Shown here in pieces: positions 38,744 to 48,294 of a stretch of DNA of 64,000 nucleotides. How positions within the stretch are numbered: the stretch's first letter is position 1; every line of letters begins with the position of its first letter. The position numbers were made by a program, and so were the translations under genes. The DNA comes from an uncultured Cellvibrio sp. (GTDB lineage Bacteria > Pseudomonadota > Gammaproteobacteria > Pseudomonadales > Cellvibrionaceae): the NCBI GenBank assembly GCA_946480695.1, contig CAMLKG010000007.1, positions 92,829-156,828 on the forward strand, in the 5' to 3' direction. The notes beneath the pieces are model-generated. The model was not told the DNA's origin, ran no database searches, and was given only the letters and a program-made list of their open reading frames with translations.

Positions 38744-40258
38744 TTACGGCTTGGCAGCTTTCTTCTCTATTGTTTTGACGTCAAGAAACAATCTATATCT
38801 ATTCTGGAAATTTGGATTAAATAAATTAAGCCTTGCAGCTTGCATAAGCTTTAATAAATCATTGCGTTTATTTATGGGCAAGTCGCAGATAGGGGATGAG
38901 TGAGGCGTACAGTTTCCTGATGCCATTGTTGGATCATTAATATATTTATTGATCGCATTTGTTTGTTCCATATGCCATTTCCAAACCCAAGGCACAGATC
39001 TATATGCACTTAGCGAAACAAAAAATTGAATAATGAGAAGAATGATCAGAGTAGTTGTTGTGGTTAGTAAATAATAGTTATTGTATTTACCTGGGGAATT
39101 ATTTTCAGAGAATGCCCATTTTATAAATAGTGAGAATGGTATTAATTGATAGATAACCAGATATCTTGGTTGGTTTAAATAATTGATACCGTATTCAGAA
39201 ACTCTACCAAATACAATTGCCGCAATTGATACCGAAGCATAAACCAGCATAAAGGTAACCAGAAAGTCCATTTCTGTTATATCTTTTTTCTTTAAAAGTA
39301 AATCAAAAAAATGTTTTACGTAAAGATAAAAAATTGGAAGTGCAAATAACCAAGTTATCGTATTACTGAAATTTCCAAAATTGGTCAAGTGGACCCCATG
39401 AATAATCGAAGACGAAAAAATAATCCTTATTGCCTCTATATAAAAATTGGGGTTAGTTAACTGCAATTGGCTGGCTTTGGCGGTAGCATCTCCATTGCCA
39501 ACAAATATAAAGCTCCAGTTAACCGCCAAGAAAAGAGCTCCAACTAATGCCCCTGATGCCAACAACCAAACGATGGCTCGCTTCCTAAAATCAGATGCTT
39601 TAGTGAAAAAAATAAGTACAATACTTCCGAAGATACTGGTCCAAAGAATAATGGCTGCAGTATCTCCAATGGCCAGCATTGAAAATAATAGGAAAAGTAA
39701 GCTTAAAACTACATTTTTATTTTGTAAAAATGACCAAGTGAACCAAGCACATGCGAAAGCTATTGCTAAAGGCAAAAAAGAGAAAGTTACTAAAGACCAG
39801 GTATATAAACCCGTAGCATTCAGTGAAGTAATAATCAACATTGCCATTGAAAATGCAATGATATTACGTATGGATACAATATTGGTAAACAGAGTGATCA
39901 AAAAGCGGTGTACAAAAAAGAAGATTATTGAAAATAATCCAATCAAGCCTATTAATGATTCAAATCTGAAATCAAGATTGAAAAAACGATAATTTATGTA
40001 TAGAAAGAACTTGTTGAGTGGTTGTGCATGATCAACAACGTTCCTTTTAACAAATAGATCATCCCAGTCAAACCCTTGGGCAACCCATTTTCTAATATTG
40101 ATATCTAGAAAATACCAGGCATCAGCGTTAATGAGCGGATTAGCAGCTACACTTAAAAAATAAATTACGTTAAAACAGCAGAGAGCAGTCAACAAAAAAA
40201 CGAACATGGTTGACTTGGTGTTGTTTTCTGCCAGTTTCGATAAAATTATTCTATCCAC
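38744..40258 (-). CDS. Polytopic membrane glycosyltransferase (GT-C-like), putative
   Basis: 504 residues with about 11 predicted transmembrane helices. A large loop after the first helix contains NPLINADAWYFLDINIRKWV, with an Asp (INADAW) where GT-C enzymes place the catalytic acid, and a second acidic patch (DWDDLFVK). The C-terminal part is a periplasmic tail (about 90 residues). It begins with a GTG two bases after the wecE-like stop, so the genes are coupled. In context it may be the periplasmic transferase for the sugar flipped by the adjacent GtrA protein. Confidence 0.6.
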   Translation of the reverse strand: MDRIILSKLAENNTKSTMFVFLLTALCCFNVIYFLSVAANPLINADAWYFLDINIRKWVAQGFDWDDLFVKRNVVDHAQPLNKFFLYINYRFFNLDFRFESLIGLIGLFSIIFFFVHRFLITLFTNIVSIRNIIAFSMAMLIITSLNATGLYTWSLVTFSFLPLAIAFACAWFTWSFLQNKNVVLSLLFLLFSMLAIGDTAAIILWTSIFGSIVLIFFTKASDFRKRAIVWLLASGALVGALFLAVNWSFIFVGNGDATAKASQLQLTNPNFYIEAIRIIFSSSIIHGVHLTNFGNFSNTITWLFALPIFYLYVKHFFDLLLKKKDITEMDFLVTFMLVYASVSIAAIVFGRVSEYGINYLNQPRYLVIYQLIPFSLFIKWAFSENNSPGKYNNYYLLTTTTTLIILLIIQFFVSLSAYRSVPWVWKWHMEQTNAINKYINDPTMASGNCTPHSSPICDLPINKRNDLLKLMQAARLNLFNPNFQNRYRLFLDVKTIEKKAAKP

Positions 40259-40260
40259 CG

Positions 40261-41406
40261 TTATTCTACCTGCGCAAAAAACTTGTTTATTGTTTCGATC
40301 ACTCTGGATTGATGTTCATCCAGTCCAATCCATAAGGGCAATCGCACCAGAATTTCAGATACTTTATCCGTGATGTGGAGTTGGCCATCGAATCGCCCAT
40401 GTTTCATGCCTGCCGGTGCACTATGGAGGGGTACATAATGAAAGACACTAGCAATACCATTTTCCTTCAGGTAAGCAATAAATTGACCTCTAGTGGATAA
40501 GTCATTAAGTAGTAGATAATACATGTGTGCATTGTGAGTCATTTCACTTGGCATTACAGGCCGACGTACCAGCTTTTCTTTTTCAAGGTTTTCAAAAGCT
40601 TCATGATATTTATTCCAAATATCGAGACGTTTTTGTGTGATTTCTTCAGCTGCTTCCATCTGTGCCCATAAGAATGCTGCTATTAACTCACCAGGCAAGT
40701 AACTGGAGCCGATATCACACCATGTATATTTATCAATCTGGCCACGGAAGAATTGGCTGCGATTAGTACCTTTTTCTCTAATAATTTCTGCTCTCAAAGC
40801 CAGTTCATGATCGTTAATGAGCAGAGCACCGCCTTCACCCGAGATAATATTTTTGGTCTCATGAAAGCTAAGGCAACCAATATGGCCTATAGAGCCTAGT
40901 GGACGCCCCTTGTAAGTGGACATAATTCCCTGGGCTGCATCTTCGATTACCATGATGTTATGCCGATTGGCAATAGACATAATTTCGTCCATTTCGCAGG
41001 GAACCCCAGCGTAATGAACTGGTACGATTGCTTTGGTTTTTGTTGTAATAGCCGCTTCTATTAGTTTCTCATTTATATTCAGCGTATCTGGTCTTATGTC
41101 CACAAATACGGGAACTGCACCACGCAATACAAATGCATTTGCGGTAGACACAAAGGTATAGGAGGGCATGATAATTTCGTCGCCCGGCTGAATGTTTAAC
41201 AGTAACGCGGCAATTTCCAAAGCGGCGGTGCAGGAATGAGTAAGCAGTGCCTTGTGGCTATTGCAGCGTTCTTCCAGCCATAAATGGCATTTCTTGGTAA
41301 AGACGCCATCACCTGCCAAATGACCATTAGCATGCGCTTGGGCGATATACCATAACTCGCGGCCGGTCATATAAGGTTTATTAAATGGAATATTAAATGG
41401 TTGCAT
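40261..41406 (-). CDS. wecE: WecE/RffA-like nucleotide-sugar aminotransferase
   Basis: A PLP-dependent DegT/DnrJ-family enzyme of 381 residues. The N-terminus FNIPFNKPYMTGRELWYI is typical of RffA/WecE. The PLP lysine lies in SFHETKNIISGEGG, and VIEDAAQGIMSTYKG gives the phosphate/ring contact. RffA converts dTDP-4-keto-6-deoxyglucose to dTDP-Fuc4N. The start is placed at the ATG at 41406, which overlaps the gtrA end by 14 bases; the ORF extension beyond lies inside gtrA. It implies an amino-deoxysugar in the polymer. The dTDP-sugar precursor genes rfbA/B are not in the window. Confidence 0.88.
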   Translation of the reverse strand: MQPFNIPFNKPYMTGRELWYIAQAHANGHLAGDGVFTKKCHLWLEERCNSHKALLTHSCTAALEIAALLLNIQPGDEIIMPSYTFVSTANAFVLRGAVPVFVDIRPDTLNINEKLIEAAITTKTKAIVPVHYAGVPCEMDEIMSIANRHNIMVIEDAAQGIMSTYKGRPLGSIGHIGCLSFHETKNIISGEGGALLINDHELALRAEIIREKGTNRSQFFRGQIDKYTWCDIGSSYLPGELIAAFLWAQMEAAEEITQKRLDIWNKYHEAFENLEKEKLVRRPVMPSEMTHNAHMYYLLLNDLSTRGQFIAYLKENGIASVFHYVPLHSAPAGMKHGRFDGQLHITDKVSEILVRLPLWIGLDEHQSRVIETINKFFAQVE

Positions 41407-41848
41407 GTTTTTTGGCTTCAGGAAAAACCCAGAATTTAAAAATAATAAAAAGATATAGTGCAACTACGAAAATCGATAGCGCTTGAATCAATTGATGGGC
41501 AAATCCAAGTTGATCAACAAAAATAAAAAGACAGGCAAGATTGATTAAATAACCTACGCCATGCGCAATTAGAAATCGTATTATGGATTTTGTAACACTG
41601 CCGGTATGTGAAAAAGTAATTCTCCTGTGGCTATAAAAGCCCACTGCAACACCCGCTAAATATACCAGCGTCATAGAAAACTTGGGATCTGCTCCCAGCA
41701 TTACAATAACCAAATAAAGGCAAAACAGAAGCAAGTTTAAACCCAAACCGACGATACCATAGGTTAAAAATTGTTTAAACTTCAAGAAAAACCTATTACG
41801 AGGCATATTACCCGTTATATCGGAGTTCTCGGATAACGGCGAGTTCAT
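41393..41848 (-). CDS. GtrA family flippase-like membrane protein
   Basis: 151 residues with four transmembrane helices, the normal GtrA size. FLTYGIVGLGLNLLLFCLYL is the first helix with the conserved G-x-x-x-x-x-N, and LVYLAGVAVGFYSHRRITFSH and IIFKFWVFPE are family hallmarks. GtrA proteins are thought to flip undecaprenyl-phosphate-linked single sugars across the inner membrane. It sits in tight order between the acyltransferase and aminotransferase genes and near a GtrB-like transferase, forming a plausible side-chain module. Confidence 0.88.
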   Translation of the reverse strand: MNSPLSENSDITGNMPRNRFFLKFKQFLTYGIVGLGLNLLLFCLYLVIVMLGADPKFSMTLVYLAGVAVGFYSHRRITFSHTGSVTKSIIRFLIAHGVGYLINLACLFIFVDQLGFAHQLIQALSIFVVALYLFIIFKFWVFPEAKKHATI

Positions 41849-42412
41849 CTAATTATCTTGCCCGGCAAGGTATTGTGCTTCTAGTTCCAGCAAATCTTTC
41901 TTGCGTGCTTTCAAACGCTTTGCGGGAACACCGAAATAAATGGACCAGGGTTCTGTTGCTTTGGTAATCATACTCATCGCGCCCACAGAACAGCCTTCCT
42001 CTACTGTCACGCCAGGAAGAATAATTGAACAGGTTCCGACAATTACATGCCGCTTCAAATGAACATGTGCCTTGAGTTCATTTTTATATTTTCGGGGAAT
42101 TGTAGGATTGGTTAAGGTTCCTCCAGAATAGTCATCAGATTGGCTGAACACATGGCAGCCATAAGCTAAACCGCAGAAATCATCCAGGGTGACGCCCATT
42201 TCCCCGCCTGCTACATTGCAAAATACCGCGATGTGGACATTTCTCCCGAGCTTCACTTTCCCTGATATGACGCAAAAGTCATCAATACGAACATAATCCC
42301 CAATTTCCATTTGTTCGGGATTATAAATAGCAGCTTTGTCGCTAATCTTTACTCCTTGACCCAATTGTTTAAAACCCATGGATAATAAAATTTCTTGAGA
42401 TAAAAATGCCAT
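41849..42412 (-). CDS. Hexapeptide-repeat acyltransferase
   Basis: 187 residues. The left-handed beta-helix repeats are visible: IGDYVRIDDFCVISGKVKLG, VHIAVFCNVAG, HVFSQSDDYSG, VIVGTCSIILPGVTVEEG and CSVGAMSMITKA. It belongs to the WbbJ/maltose acetyltransferase superfamily that uses acetyl-CoA. Next to a WecE-like aminotransferase it could N-acetylate an amino sugar or O-acetylate the polymer. I start at the ATG at 42412, with GGGA upstream; the in-frame TTG at 42424 is less likely. Confidence 0.85.
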   Translation of the reverse strand: MAFLSQEILLSMGFKQLGQGVKISDKAAIYNPEQMEIGDYVRIDDFCVISGKVKLGRNVHIAVFCNVAGGEMGVTLDDFCGLAYGCHVFSQSDDYSGGTLTNPTIPRKYKNELKAHVHLKRHVIVGTCSIILPGVTVEEGCSVGAMSMITKATEPWSIYFGVPAKRLKARKKDLLELEAQYLAGQDN

Positions 42413-42452
42413 TAGGAATCCCACTTGTTAGTCTGTTCAGCTAATAAGCCAC

Positions 42453-43424
42453 CTATGAATCATCCTGTTCAGTAAACGTCATCCGGCGAATAATATAGAG
42501 CGGCCGCTTTTTGGTTTCATCGAATGTTTTCCCAATGTATATACCAAGAACCCCAAGGATGGTGATAATAATGCCGCCTATAAAATACAGAGAAACGATC
42601 AAGCTGCTCCATCCTGCTATTGGTATGCCATGAAACAATGCGCGCCATAAAATATAGGCTCCATAGATAAAAGAAATGAATGCCATGGTGAAACCAAAAC
42701 GAATGGCAATTCTCAATGGTTTATCAGAGTGGGCAACAATTGTTTCTATGGCCAATTTCCATAGTTTTGCAAATGTGTAGGTTGATTTACCTTCAAACCG
42801 CTCAGAATGAGCAACATCTACGCTGGCTGTAGGAAAGCCCATCCATTGAACCAACCCCCCAAGGAAGCGCAGGCGTTCCCCCATACGCCTAAAGTTATTG
42901 ACAACAACTCGTGACATAATGCGAAAATTACCAACCTCGCCATCGTATTCAATATCGGCAAGATAGCTAAAAAGCTTGTAATACATCCAGGAACCCAAGC
43001 GTTTAAGCACACTGTCTTTGCGCTGCCCTCGTCGGGCAAGTACTATGTCAAAACCTTCCATTGCCTTGGCGTAAAGACGAGGTATTTCCTCTGGACGATC
43101 CTGAAGGTCGCAGTCCATTACCACAACCCAGTCGCCTTTGCTACAGTCCAAGCCGGCAGTAATACCATAGTGCTGGCCAAAATTGCGGCTGAACTGTATA
43201 CCCTTCACCCTTGTATCAATGGCGGCAATTCGTTCTATTACGTCCCATGAATTATCGCCGCCGCAATCCTCAACCAGTATAATTTCAAAATTCTCTGAAA
43301 TTGACTCAAGAGAATTTTTTAATCGGGAATAGAGTTCATCAAGACAGTGCTCAGCTTTATATACCGGAATTACGACAGATATGATGGGAGCGGGGCGTGC
43401 CAGTGGGGGATTTTTGCTAATCAT
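42453..43424 (-). CDS. GtrB/DPM1-like glycosyltransferase family 2
   Basis: 323 residues. The GT2 domain has VSVVIPVYKAE-type start, EDCGGDNSW, and VVMDCDLQDRPEEIP with the metal-binding DxD-like DCD. Two C-terminal transmembrane helices follow (IRFGFTMAFISFIYGAYIL and IVSLYFIGGIIITILGVLGIYIG). This layout is that of enzymes making undecaprenyl-phosphate-sugar (GtrB, ArnC). The ATG at 43424, preceded by TAGG, is preferred over 43445. It probably charges Und-P with the sugar that GtrA flips. Confidence 0.88.
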   Translation of the reverse strand: MISKNPPLARPAPIISVVIPVYKAEHCLDELYSRLKNSLESISENFEIILVEDCGGDNSWDVIERIAAIDTRVKGIQFSRNFGQHYGITAGLDCSKGDWVVVMDCDLQDRPEEIPRLYAKAMEGFDIVLARRGQRKDSVLKRLGSWMYYKLFSYLADIEYDGEVGNFRIMSRVVVNNFRRMGERLRFLGGLVQWMGFPTASVDVAHSERFEGKSTYTFAKLWKLAIETIVAHSDKPLRIAIRFGFTMAFISFIYGAYILWRALFHGIPIAGWSSLIVSLYFIGGIIITILGVLGIYIGKTFDETKKRPLYIIRRMTFTEQDDS

Positions 43425-43498
43425 TACTTTGCCTACGGCAATCAAAGAGGTAAATAAAAACGGAAAATTATGTTCCTTGCTTCAGACATTTTGCCGCT

Positions 43499-44143
43499 TC
43501 AACTGTTTTGGTGTTTTATATAGGGCGTAAGTTGTAAAAATAATTCATGCAATGATGCTGCCGCGCTACAACTGCCACAATTCAAATCAATTTCGGGAGT
43601 AATAGGGGGCTCATAGGGAGAGCTTATGCCGGTAAAATCCCTGATATCACCTTTCAATGCCTTTTCATATAGCCCCTTGGGGTCTCGTAATTTACAGACT
43701 TCCAGTGGGGTATTAATAAATACTTCAATAAATTCCCCTTGAGCAAACATATCGCGTGCGATCTTTCTGTCTGCCCGGAAGGGAGAGATAAACGCAGTAA
43801 TTACAATGAGTCCAGCATCAGTCATAAGCTTGGCGACCTCAGCAACGCGGCGAATATTTTCTGTACGGTCACTGGCGCTCATGGATAGATCCCTGCATAG
43901 GCCATGCCTTACATTGTCACCATCCAATAACATCGTATGAAAGCCCTCCCGGTGCAAATGTTGCTCAAGTGCATTGGCAATGGTGGACTTCCCGGAGCCG
44001 CTGAGTCCCGTCAGCCAAATGCAAACTGGCTTCTGGGCTTTTGCCAGGCCGCGCATTGTTTTTGTAACACTGCTTTCGTGCCATACCACCTCGGCATTGG
44101 CCGTGTGGTCTTTAAACTGATTAGGGGTTTTTGCATTATCCAT
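43499..44143 (-). CDS. cysC: Adenylylsulfate (APS) kinase
   Basis: 214 residues. The P-loop GLSGSGKST is at 46-54, followed by [15 protein letters not shown] (the DGDN switch), FISPFRADR and the APS-binding [20 protein letters not shown]. It phosphorylates adenylylsulfate to PAPS, the universal sulfate donor. The N-terminal [13 protein letters not shown] segment is normal for CysC. It is a free-standing kinase inside the polysaccharide operon, immediately downstream of a sulfotransferase-like gene. ATP sulfurylase (cysDN) is not in the window. Its presence here argues for a dedicated PAPS supply. Confidence 0.93.
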   Translation of the reverse strand: MDNAKTPNQFKDHTANAEVVWHESSVTKTMRGLAKAQKPVCIWLTGLSGSGKSTIANALEQHLHREGFHTMLLDGDNVRHGLCRDLSMSASDRTENIRRVAEVAKLMTDAGLIVITAFISPFRADRKIARDMFAQGEFIEVFINTPLEVCKLRDPKGLYEKALKGDIRDFTGISSPYEPPITPEIDLNCGSCSAAASLHELFLQLTPYIKHQNS

Positions 44144-44198
44144 TACAGATATCTCACTTCAAGGTTATTCCTATTGATCTTGCCAAATGATGCGTCAA

Positions 44199-45053
44199 TT
44201 AATGATTGCTCATCTGTTCTTCCGGGTTAACATCATTTGCTGTGTTATCTGTAGCTTTTGTAATGTCAGGCGAAGATTCTGTTGTGCCTGGTTCAGGCTC
44301 GGGTTCTGTAGCTGCTGCATAGGCCGCCTTTACATAGTCATAAAGTGCCATGTCATAGGCATTCATTGCATAGAGCAAATCCAATACCGGCTCAAGTTGC
44401 AAGGTGGCGGCACGCAGTTTATTAGGGAAGCTGGAACGGGAGGTTACGTTTTGAATTTCGTAAGCGAATTCGATGTCAGGAAAAAAGGGCGCAATAAACT
44501 CGCGGTAGCGACGGAAGCTCTCGTCAAACTCATCCACTATGCCGAAAAAACAATGACCACTTTGATGTTTTTGAATACAGTTTTTTAGTTCCTTTACACC
44601 CGCTGGTTTTTGCGGAGTAACCAGGCGTTGAGCGCCAATGTAGGCCACCTGATAATTGCTGATAACCAAATGCCGTTCACTATCAAAACGCCACTTGATA
44701 TAGTCCAGCAAATCGTATTTAGCCGCAGCCACCGCACCAGGCGTTTCGCCATTTTGACGGCGCTCAAATGAATAGACAGAAATAATGCGTTCAATTGGAT
44801 GGCGTATGAAATAAACAGGCAAGCAGGTGTAGTTGCTGCTGACTGGTAGCGGGTTGCACAAGTGATGGCTGGAAATTGCTTTGAGTTCAGGATTATCCAG
44901 AATGAGTTGGTTTACATATTTTGCGCCGCCCTGGCGCATTGCTTCGTCATCGCGGTGATCTAAAAATGATTCACCAAACGCTTTTTCCAATGCGTGGTCA
45001 AAGGTCGAACCCGCATTTTTGAAAATGTGTCCGTGGGTAATCAGGTATCTCAT
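44199..45053 (-). CDS. Sulfotransferase-like protein (copy 1)
   Basis: 284 residues. The PAPS 5'-phosphosulfate-binding loop is GHIFKNAGSTF (residues 8-18), and the 3'-phosphate motif is FIRHPIERIISVYS with R84 and S92. Together these are the standard sulfotransferase signatures. The C-terminal 30 residues are low-complexity and acidic (ATEPEPEPGTTES). The start codon overlaps the stop of the big glycosyltransferase gene (ATGA, 45050-45053). It is a clear paralogue of the protein at 47487-48248. The acceptor is probably a sugar in the exported glycan. Confidence 0.82.
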   Translation of the reverse strand: MRYLITHGHIFKNAGSTFDHALEKAFGESFLDHRDDEAMRQGGAKYVNQLILDNPELKAISSHHLCNPLPVSSNYTCLPVYFIRHPIERIISVYSFERRQNGETPGAVAAAKYDLLDYIKWRFDSERHLVISNYQVAYIGAQRLVTPQKPAGVKELKNCIQKHQSGHCFFGIVDEFDESFRRYREFIAPFFPDIEFAYEIQNVTSRSSFPNKLRAATLQLEPVLDLLYAMNAYDMALYDYVKAAYAAATEPEPEPGTTESSPDITKATDNTANDVNPEEQMSNH

Positions 45054-47467
45054 GAATTTACTTCTGTATCAAAAAAATGCTGCTCGATAAACGTGTGAAT
45101 GGCTTTTTCACTAAAGTGTTGGTCAATGACGGCATGGTATTCTGCAACGAATGCCTGGCAAAGCGGTTCGCTATTATAAAGTTCATCAACGGCTTTAGCG
45201 AATGACATTTCACTATCAGCAATGTGAAACAGTGAATTTGCCCCCGGAATACCTTCGGCCCCAACCGATGTGGTTACGATAGGGACCCCGGCTTGCATAG
45301 CCTCCAACACCTTTCCCTTCACCCCGGCCCCGTAACGCAGAGGCACAATTGATAGACGACAGGTTTGATAAAGCAATGCTAACTCACTATCAGATAAATA
45401 TCCGTGAACAATAATATGATTGCTGGCCAAGTCCAGAACCTCCTGGGGGGCCGCTGAGCCAACGATATGCAGCGTAATGTCCTTAGTAGATACAGAGGGA
45501 AGTATTTGACGTACAAACCACAAGAGGCCGTCAACGTTGGGAGTGTGATTAAATCCACCAACAAATAACATACCTGCGCGGCCCGCTTGCACATAGGGTT
45601 TGGGCGCAGCCAGTTGGTACAGCGGTAATTGCTTGACTGTGATCCCCGGCTTTTCCTGCTGCACTCGTAGCACTTCCTGGTCGGACGGGTACAGCACCAG
45701 ATCTACCTGTTCCATAATCACCATTTCACGTCTATACCAGTCTTTGCTCTCTTTTTGGAAGGTACTGTCGCGAGTGATTTCGAATTGGCGTTGGGCGCGC
45801 ACAAAATGCAAATCGTGGCCAAAATAAACCAATTTGGGTTTCGGTGTTAATGCGATGAGTTCAGCAATAAAATCTTCGGTAATGTGAGGACGGTGCAAAT
45901 AAATGGTATCGATAAATTTGGCATTCTCCTTAAACCACTTGGCCCAATTGCGTGCAAATCTATCCCCATAAAGTACCTCTACACCGAGGTCTTGCAACAC
46001 TTGGGTATAAGGCTGATGTGGGAAGAAATTTGCACCCAGGAATTTAACGTTATAACCAAGGGCAACCATGGCCCTAACATACATAAAGGTTGAACGAGAA
46101 CCTGCATCCTTATCAAAAAAAGGAACATAGTGGTCAATAAACACAATGGTTTTTTTCGCATGCGATTTATCGCGCGCATGAAATAGATGCTGACCGTTGG
46201 GAGAATGGGCAGATTTAAGCGTTTGTTTCCACTTATCTAGAAAAACTTGTCGGTTTTTAACTTGGTGTTTTTTCATACCACTATTTAAATCGGTACCGTT
46301 GGAAACCCCTTCAAAATGGACGACAACCGATTTGGGCTCATATACAACCTTTAGACCCAGGGCGCGAATTGCAAAGGCGAGGTCTGTATCCTCGTAATAC
46401 GCGGGACAAAAGCGCTCATCAAAACCACCCAGCGTTCTCCACAATGCGGTTTCCAGAAGTATGCAGGCACCGGAAATGTAATCTGTCTCACGCGTGTAAT
46501 TAAATTCCGGGGCTGTGGGGTCTTGCCCACGGCCAAAATTCCAGCCGCTGGCATCTTGCCACACAATGCCACCTGCTTCTTGCAGCACGCCATCCGCAAA
46601 CAATAACTTGGGGCCGACCAATCCTACTTTATCGCCCCCCAGCGTTTTCAGCAGGTGATCCAACCACTGAGGCTGCACATTGGTGTCGTTGTTTAACAAG
46701 ACAATATATTTGCCCTTGGCTGTACCTGCGGCGAGGTTGCAGTTTTTTAAAAAACCTTGATTGCCAGGCGTTTTAACAATGGAAAGACCGCTTATACGCT
46801 CAGTAATACTGGTGGTCAAATCGGTAGAGCAGTCATCGGCAATAATAACTTCATAATCTATTCCTAGCGTGTGCGCCACAATGCTCTGTAAGCAGGACAC
46901 TGTCATACGATATTGGTTATATACTGGAATAATAATGGATACCAGCGGCGTATCTGCATTAGGTACCGCAAAATGTAGTTGATCGGCAAGCTCATCAGCG
47001 GTAAATAACTTTACCTCCAGGCGCCCAATGTCCGCAGCGGGAAAACGTTCGCCAATCCAATCGGCAGTTTGTGTCGCGTCGCCAAATAACAAACGTTGCA
47101 GTACGCGTTTAATGCGAAACCAGTTTGCTTGTTGAATCGTGGTATAGGGGTTAGCGATAACAAATTTCAGTATTTGTAATGCCATCGTCAGTCGACCACC
47201 GATGCCAGAGAGCGGTTTACGCGTATCAATTTTGTATTCCGCAACAAATGCATTGGCTTCATTGATCAAGCTGACATAAGCCGTAGTGCGATGTGGACGA
47301 AGTGTTGCCAGGGTATAAATACTATTAAATACGCGCAATAACTTGCCCAAAGGTGAGCGATTAAGATGATATAATGCCAAATAAACTTGGGTTAGATGAA
47401 AGAATAAATATTCTGCCTTTTTGGTGGTTTCTTCATGATTGGATATGTTGTTGTCTTCAACTGACAT
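45050..47467 (-). CDS. Two-domain glycosyltransferase (GT2 + GT4)
   Basis: 805 residues with two catalytic modules. After an N-terminal helical region (about 1-170), a GT2 domain has SIIIPVYNQYRMTVSC, IADDCSTD, LLNNDTNVQP and YYEDTDLAFAIRALG. From about 455 a GT-B/GT4 domain follows, with IVFIDHYVPFFDKDAGSR, LFVGGFNHTPN and PLRYGAGVKGKVLEAMQAGVP. Such fusions build repeat units by adding two sugars in sequence. There is no membrane helix. The gene lies between two paralogous sulfotransferase-like genes, which hints that the sugar it adds is the one sulfated. Confidence 0.9.
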   Translation of the reverse strand: MSVEDNNISNHEETTKKAEYLFFHLTQVYLALYHLNRSPLGKLLRVFNSIYTLATLRPHRTTAYVSLINEANAFVAEYKIDTRKPLSGIGGRLTMALQILKFVIANPYTTIQQANWFRIKRVLQRLLFGDATQTADWIGERFPAADIGRLEVKLFTADELADQLHFAVPNADTPLVSIIIPVYNQYRMTVSCLQSIVAHTLGIDYEVIIADDCSTDLTTSITERISGLSIVKTPGNQGFLKNCNLAAGTAKGKYIVLLNNDTNVQPQWLDHLLKTLGGDKVGLVGPKLLFADGVLQEAGGIVWQDASGWNFGRGQDPTAPEFNYTRETDYISGACILLETALWRTLGGFDERFCPAYYEDTDLAFAIRALGLKVVYEPKSVVVHFEGVSNGTDLNSGMKKHQVKNRQVFLDKWKQTLKSAHSPNGQHLFHARDKSHAKKTIVFIDHYVPFFDKDAGSRSTFMYVRAMVALGYNVKFLGANFFPHQPYTQVLQDLGVEVLYGDRFARNWAKWFKENAKFIDTIYLHRPHITEDFIAELIALTPKPKLVYFGHDLHFVRAQRQFEITRDSTFQKESKDWYRREMVIMEQVDLVLYPSDQEVLRVQQEKPGITVKQLPLYQLAAPKPYVQAGRAGMLFVGGFNHTPNVDGLLWFVRQILPSVSTKDITLHIVGSAAPQEVLDLASNHIIVHGYLSDSELALLYQTCRLSIVPLRYGAGVKGKVLEAMQAGVPIVTTSVGAEGIPGANSLFHIADSEMSFAKAVDELYNSEPLCQAFVAEYHAVIDQHFSEKAIHTFIEQHFFDTEVNS

Positions 47468-47486
47468 AAATCATTCATCTCAATTA

Positions 47487-48248
47487 TTAATTGGGTACTA
47501 CGGAGAAAAAACGGTCAACAGCATATTGATAAAGTTGAAGATCCAGACTGTTGCGTGCTTCCAATTCGCTAAATAGTTGCGAGCCTATTTCATTGCGCAT
47601 GTTCTCCAATGCCTGGTTAGTTGTACCAGTTTCATTTGACGATGCATTGAGCTGTTTATTAAAAACCCTTAGCTCAGGGAAAGCCATTTTTAAGTAATAA
47701 TGCATGCGCTCAAGTGATGGTTGCATATACTCTACCAACCCAAAAAATGGTGAGGAGGCAACTGTAGTTTGGGCAACTTGCAATATTTCAGCCGGCGTAG
47801 TGGGGCGGCGCTGTAATTCCAGTGGTTTGTATACCTGATTGGAAAGTTTATAGGTTTGGAAATCTGAAAAAACTCCGGCTTCGTTCTTTGCAAGTTTGGT
47901 ATTCAAATAGTCAGTAAATGTACCCTTTGGGCTGGTCAATCCCTCCTGGACTTGCCATTCAAATTTCCATGCTGAGCGAGCCCGTAGTAATGGATGACGC
48001 AGGAAAAATATAGGGTAAATAGTGAAGTCACCAACTGGCTCTGGCAGGAATGCATCGTGTGAAGAAATCGCACATAGCTGCGGATTATGCTCCAAAAATA
48101 CCTGTAGCTCATAGGGCAAAATTTTTACACCGGGTGTCGGTAGTTTATCCAGGTTTTGCCATCGAGAACCAAAGGATGTGCGCAATATTTCATCAATTGT
48201 TGTGCCTGCATTCTTAAATATATGGTAATGAACAATAATATTACGCAT
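47487..48248 (-). CDS. Sulfotransferase-like protein (copy 2)
   Basis: 253 residues from the ATG at 48248. The PAPS loop is YHIFKNAGTTID (8-19) and the 3'-phosphate motif is FLRHPLLRARSAWK with R84 and S92. These are the same positions as in copy 1, and both proteins also share HNPQL/DNPEL and AISSH, so they are paralogues. A longer ORF to 48326 would overlap the upstream gene and begins with a segment unlike copy 1, so it is rejected. Substrate unknown; glycan sulfation is inferred from context. Confidence 0.8.
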   Translation of the reverse strand: MRNIIVHYHIFKNAGTTIDEILRTSFGSRWQNLDKLPTPGVKILPYELQVFLEHNPQLCAISSHDAFLPEPVGDFTIYPIFFLRHPLLRARSAWKFEWQVQEGLTSPKGTFTDYLNTKLAKNEAGVFSDFQTYKLSNQVYKPLELQRRPTTPAEILQVAQTTVASSPFFGLVEYMQPSLERMHYYLKMAFPELRVFNKQLNASSNETGTTNQALENMRNEIGSQLFSELEARNSLDLQLYQYAVDRFFSVVPN

Positions 48249-48294
48249 GGTATATACAACACTGGAAATAGATTGTGGGCACTTGTCCCCACAA

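Noticed and set aside
39447..39992. 181-residue + strand ORF
   Set aside because: Antisense to the GT-C-like gene; it is Lys/Asn-rich with no motif, an effect of AT-rich membrane-protein coding on the other strand.
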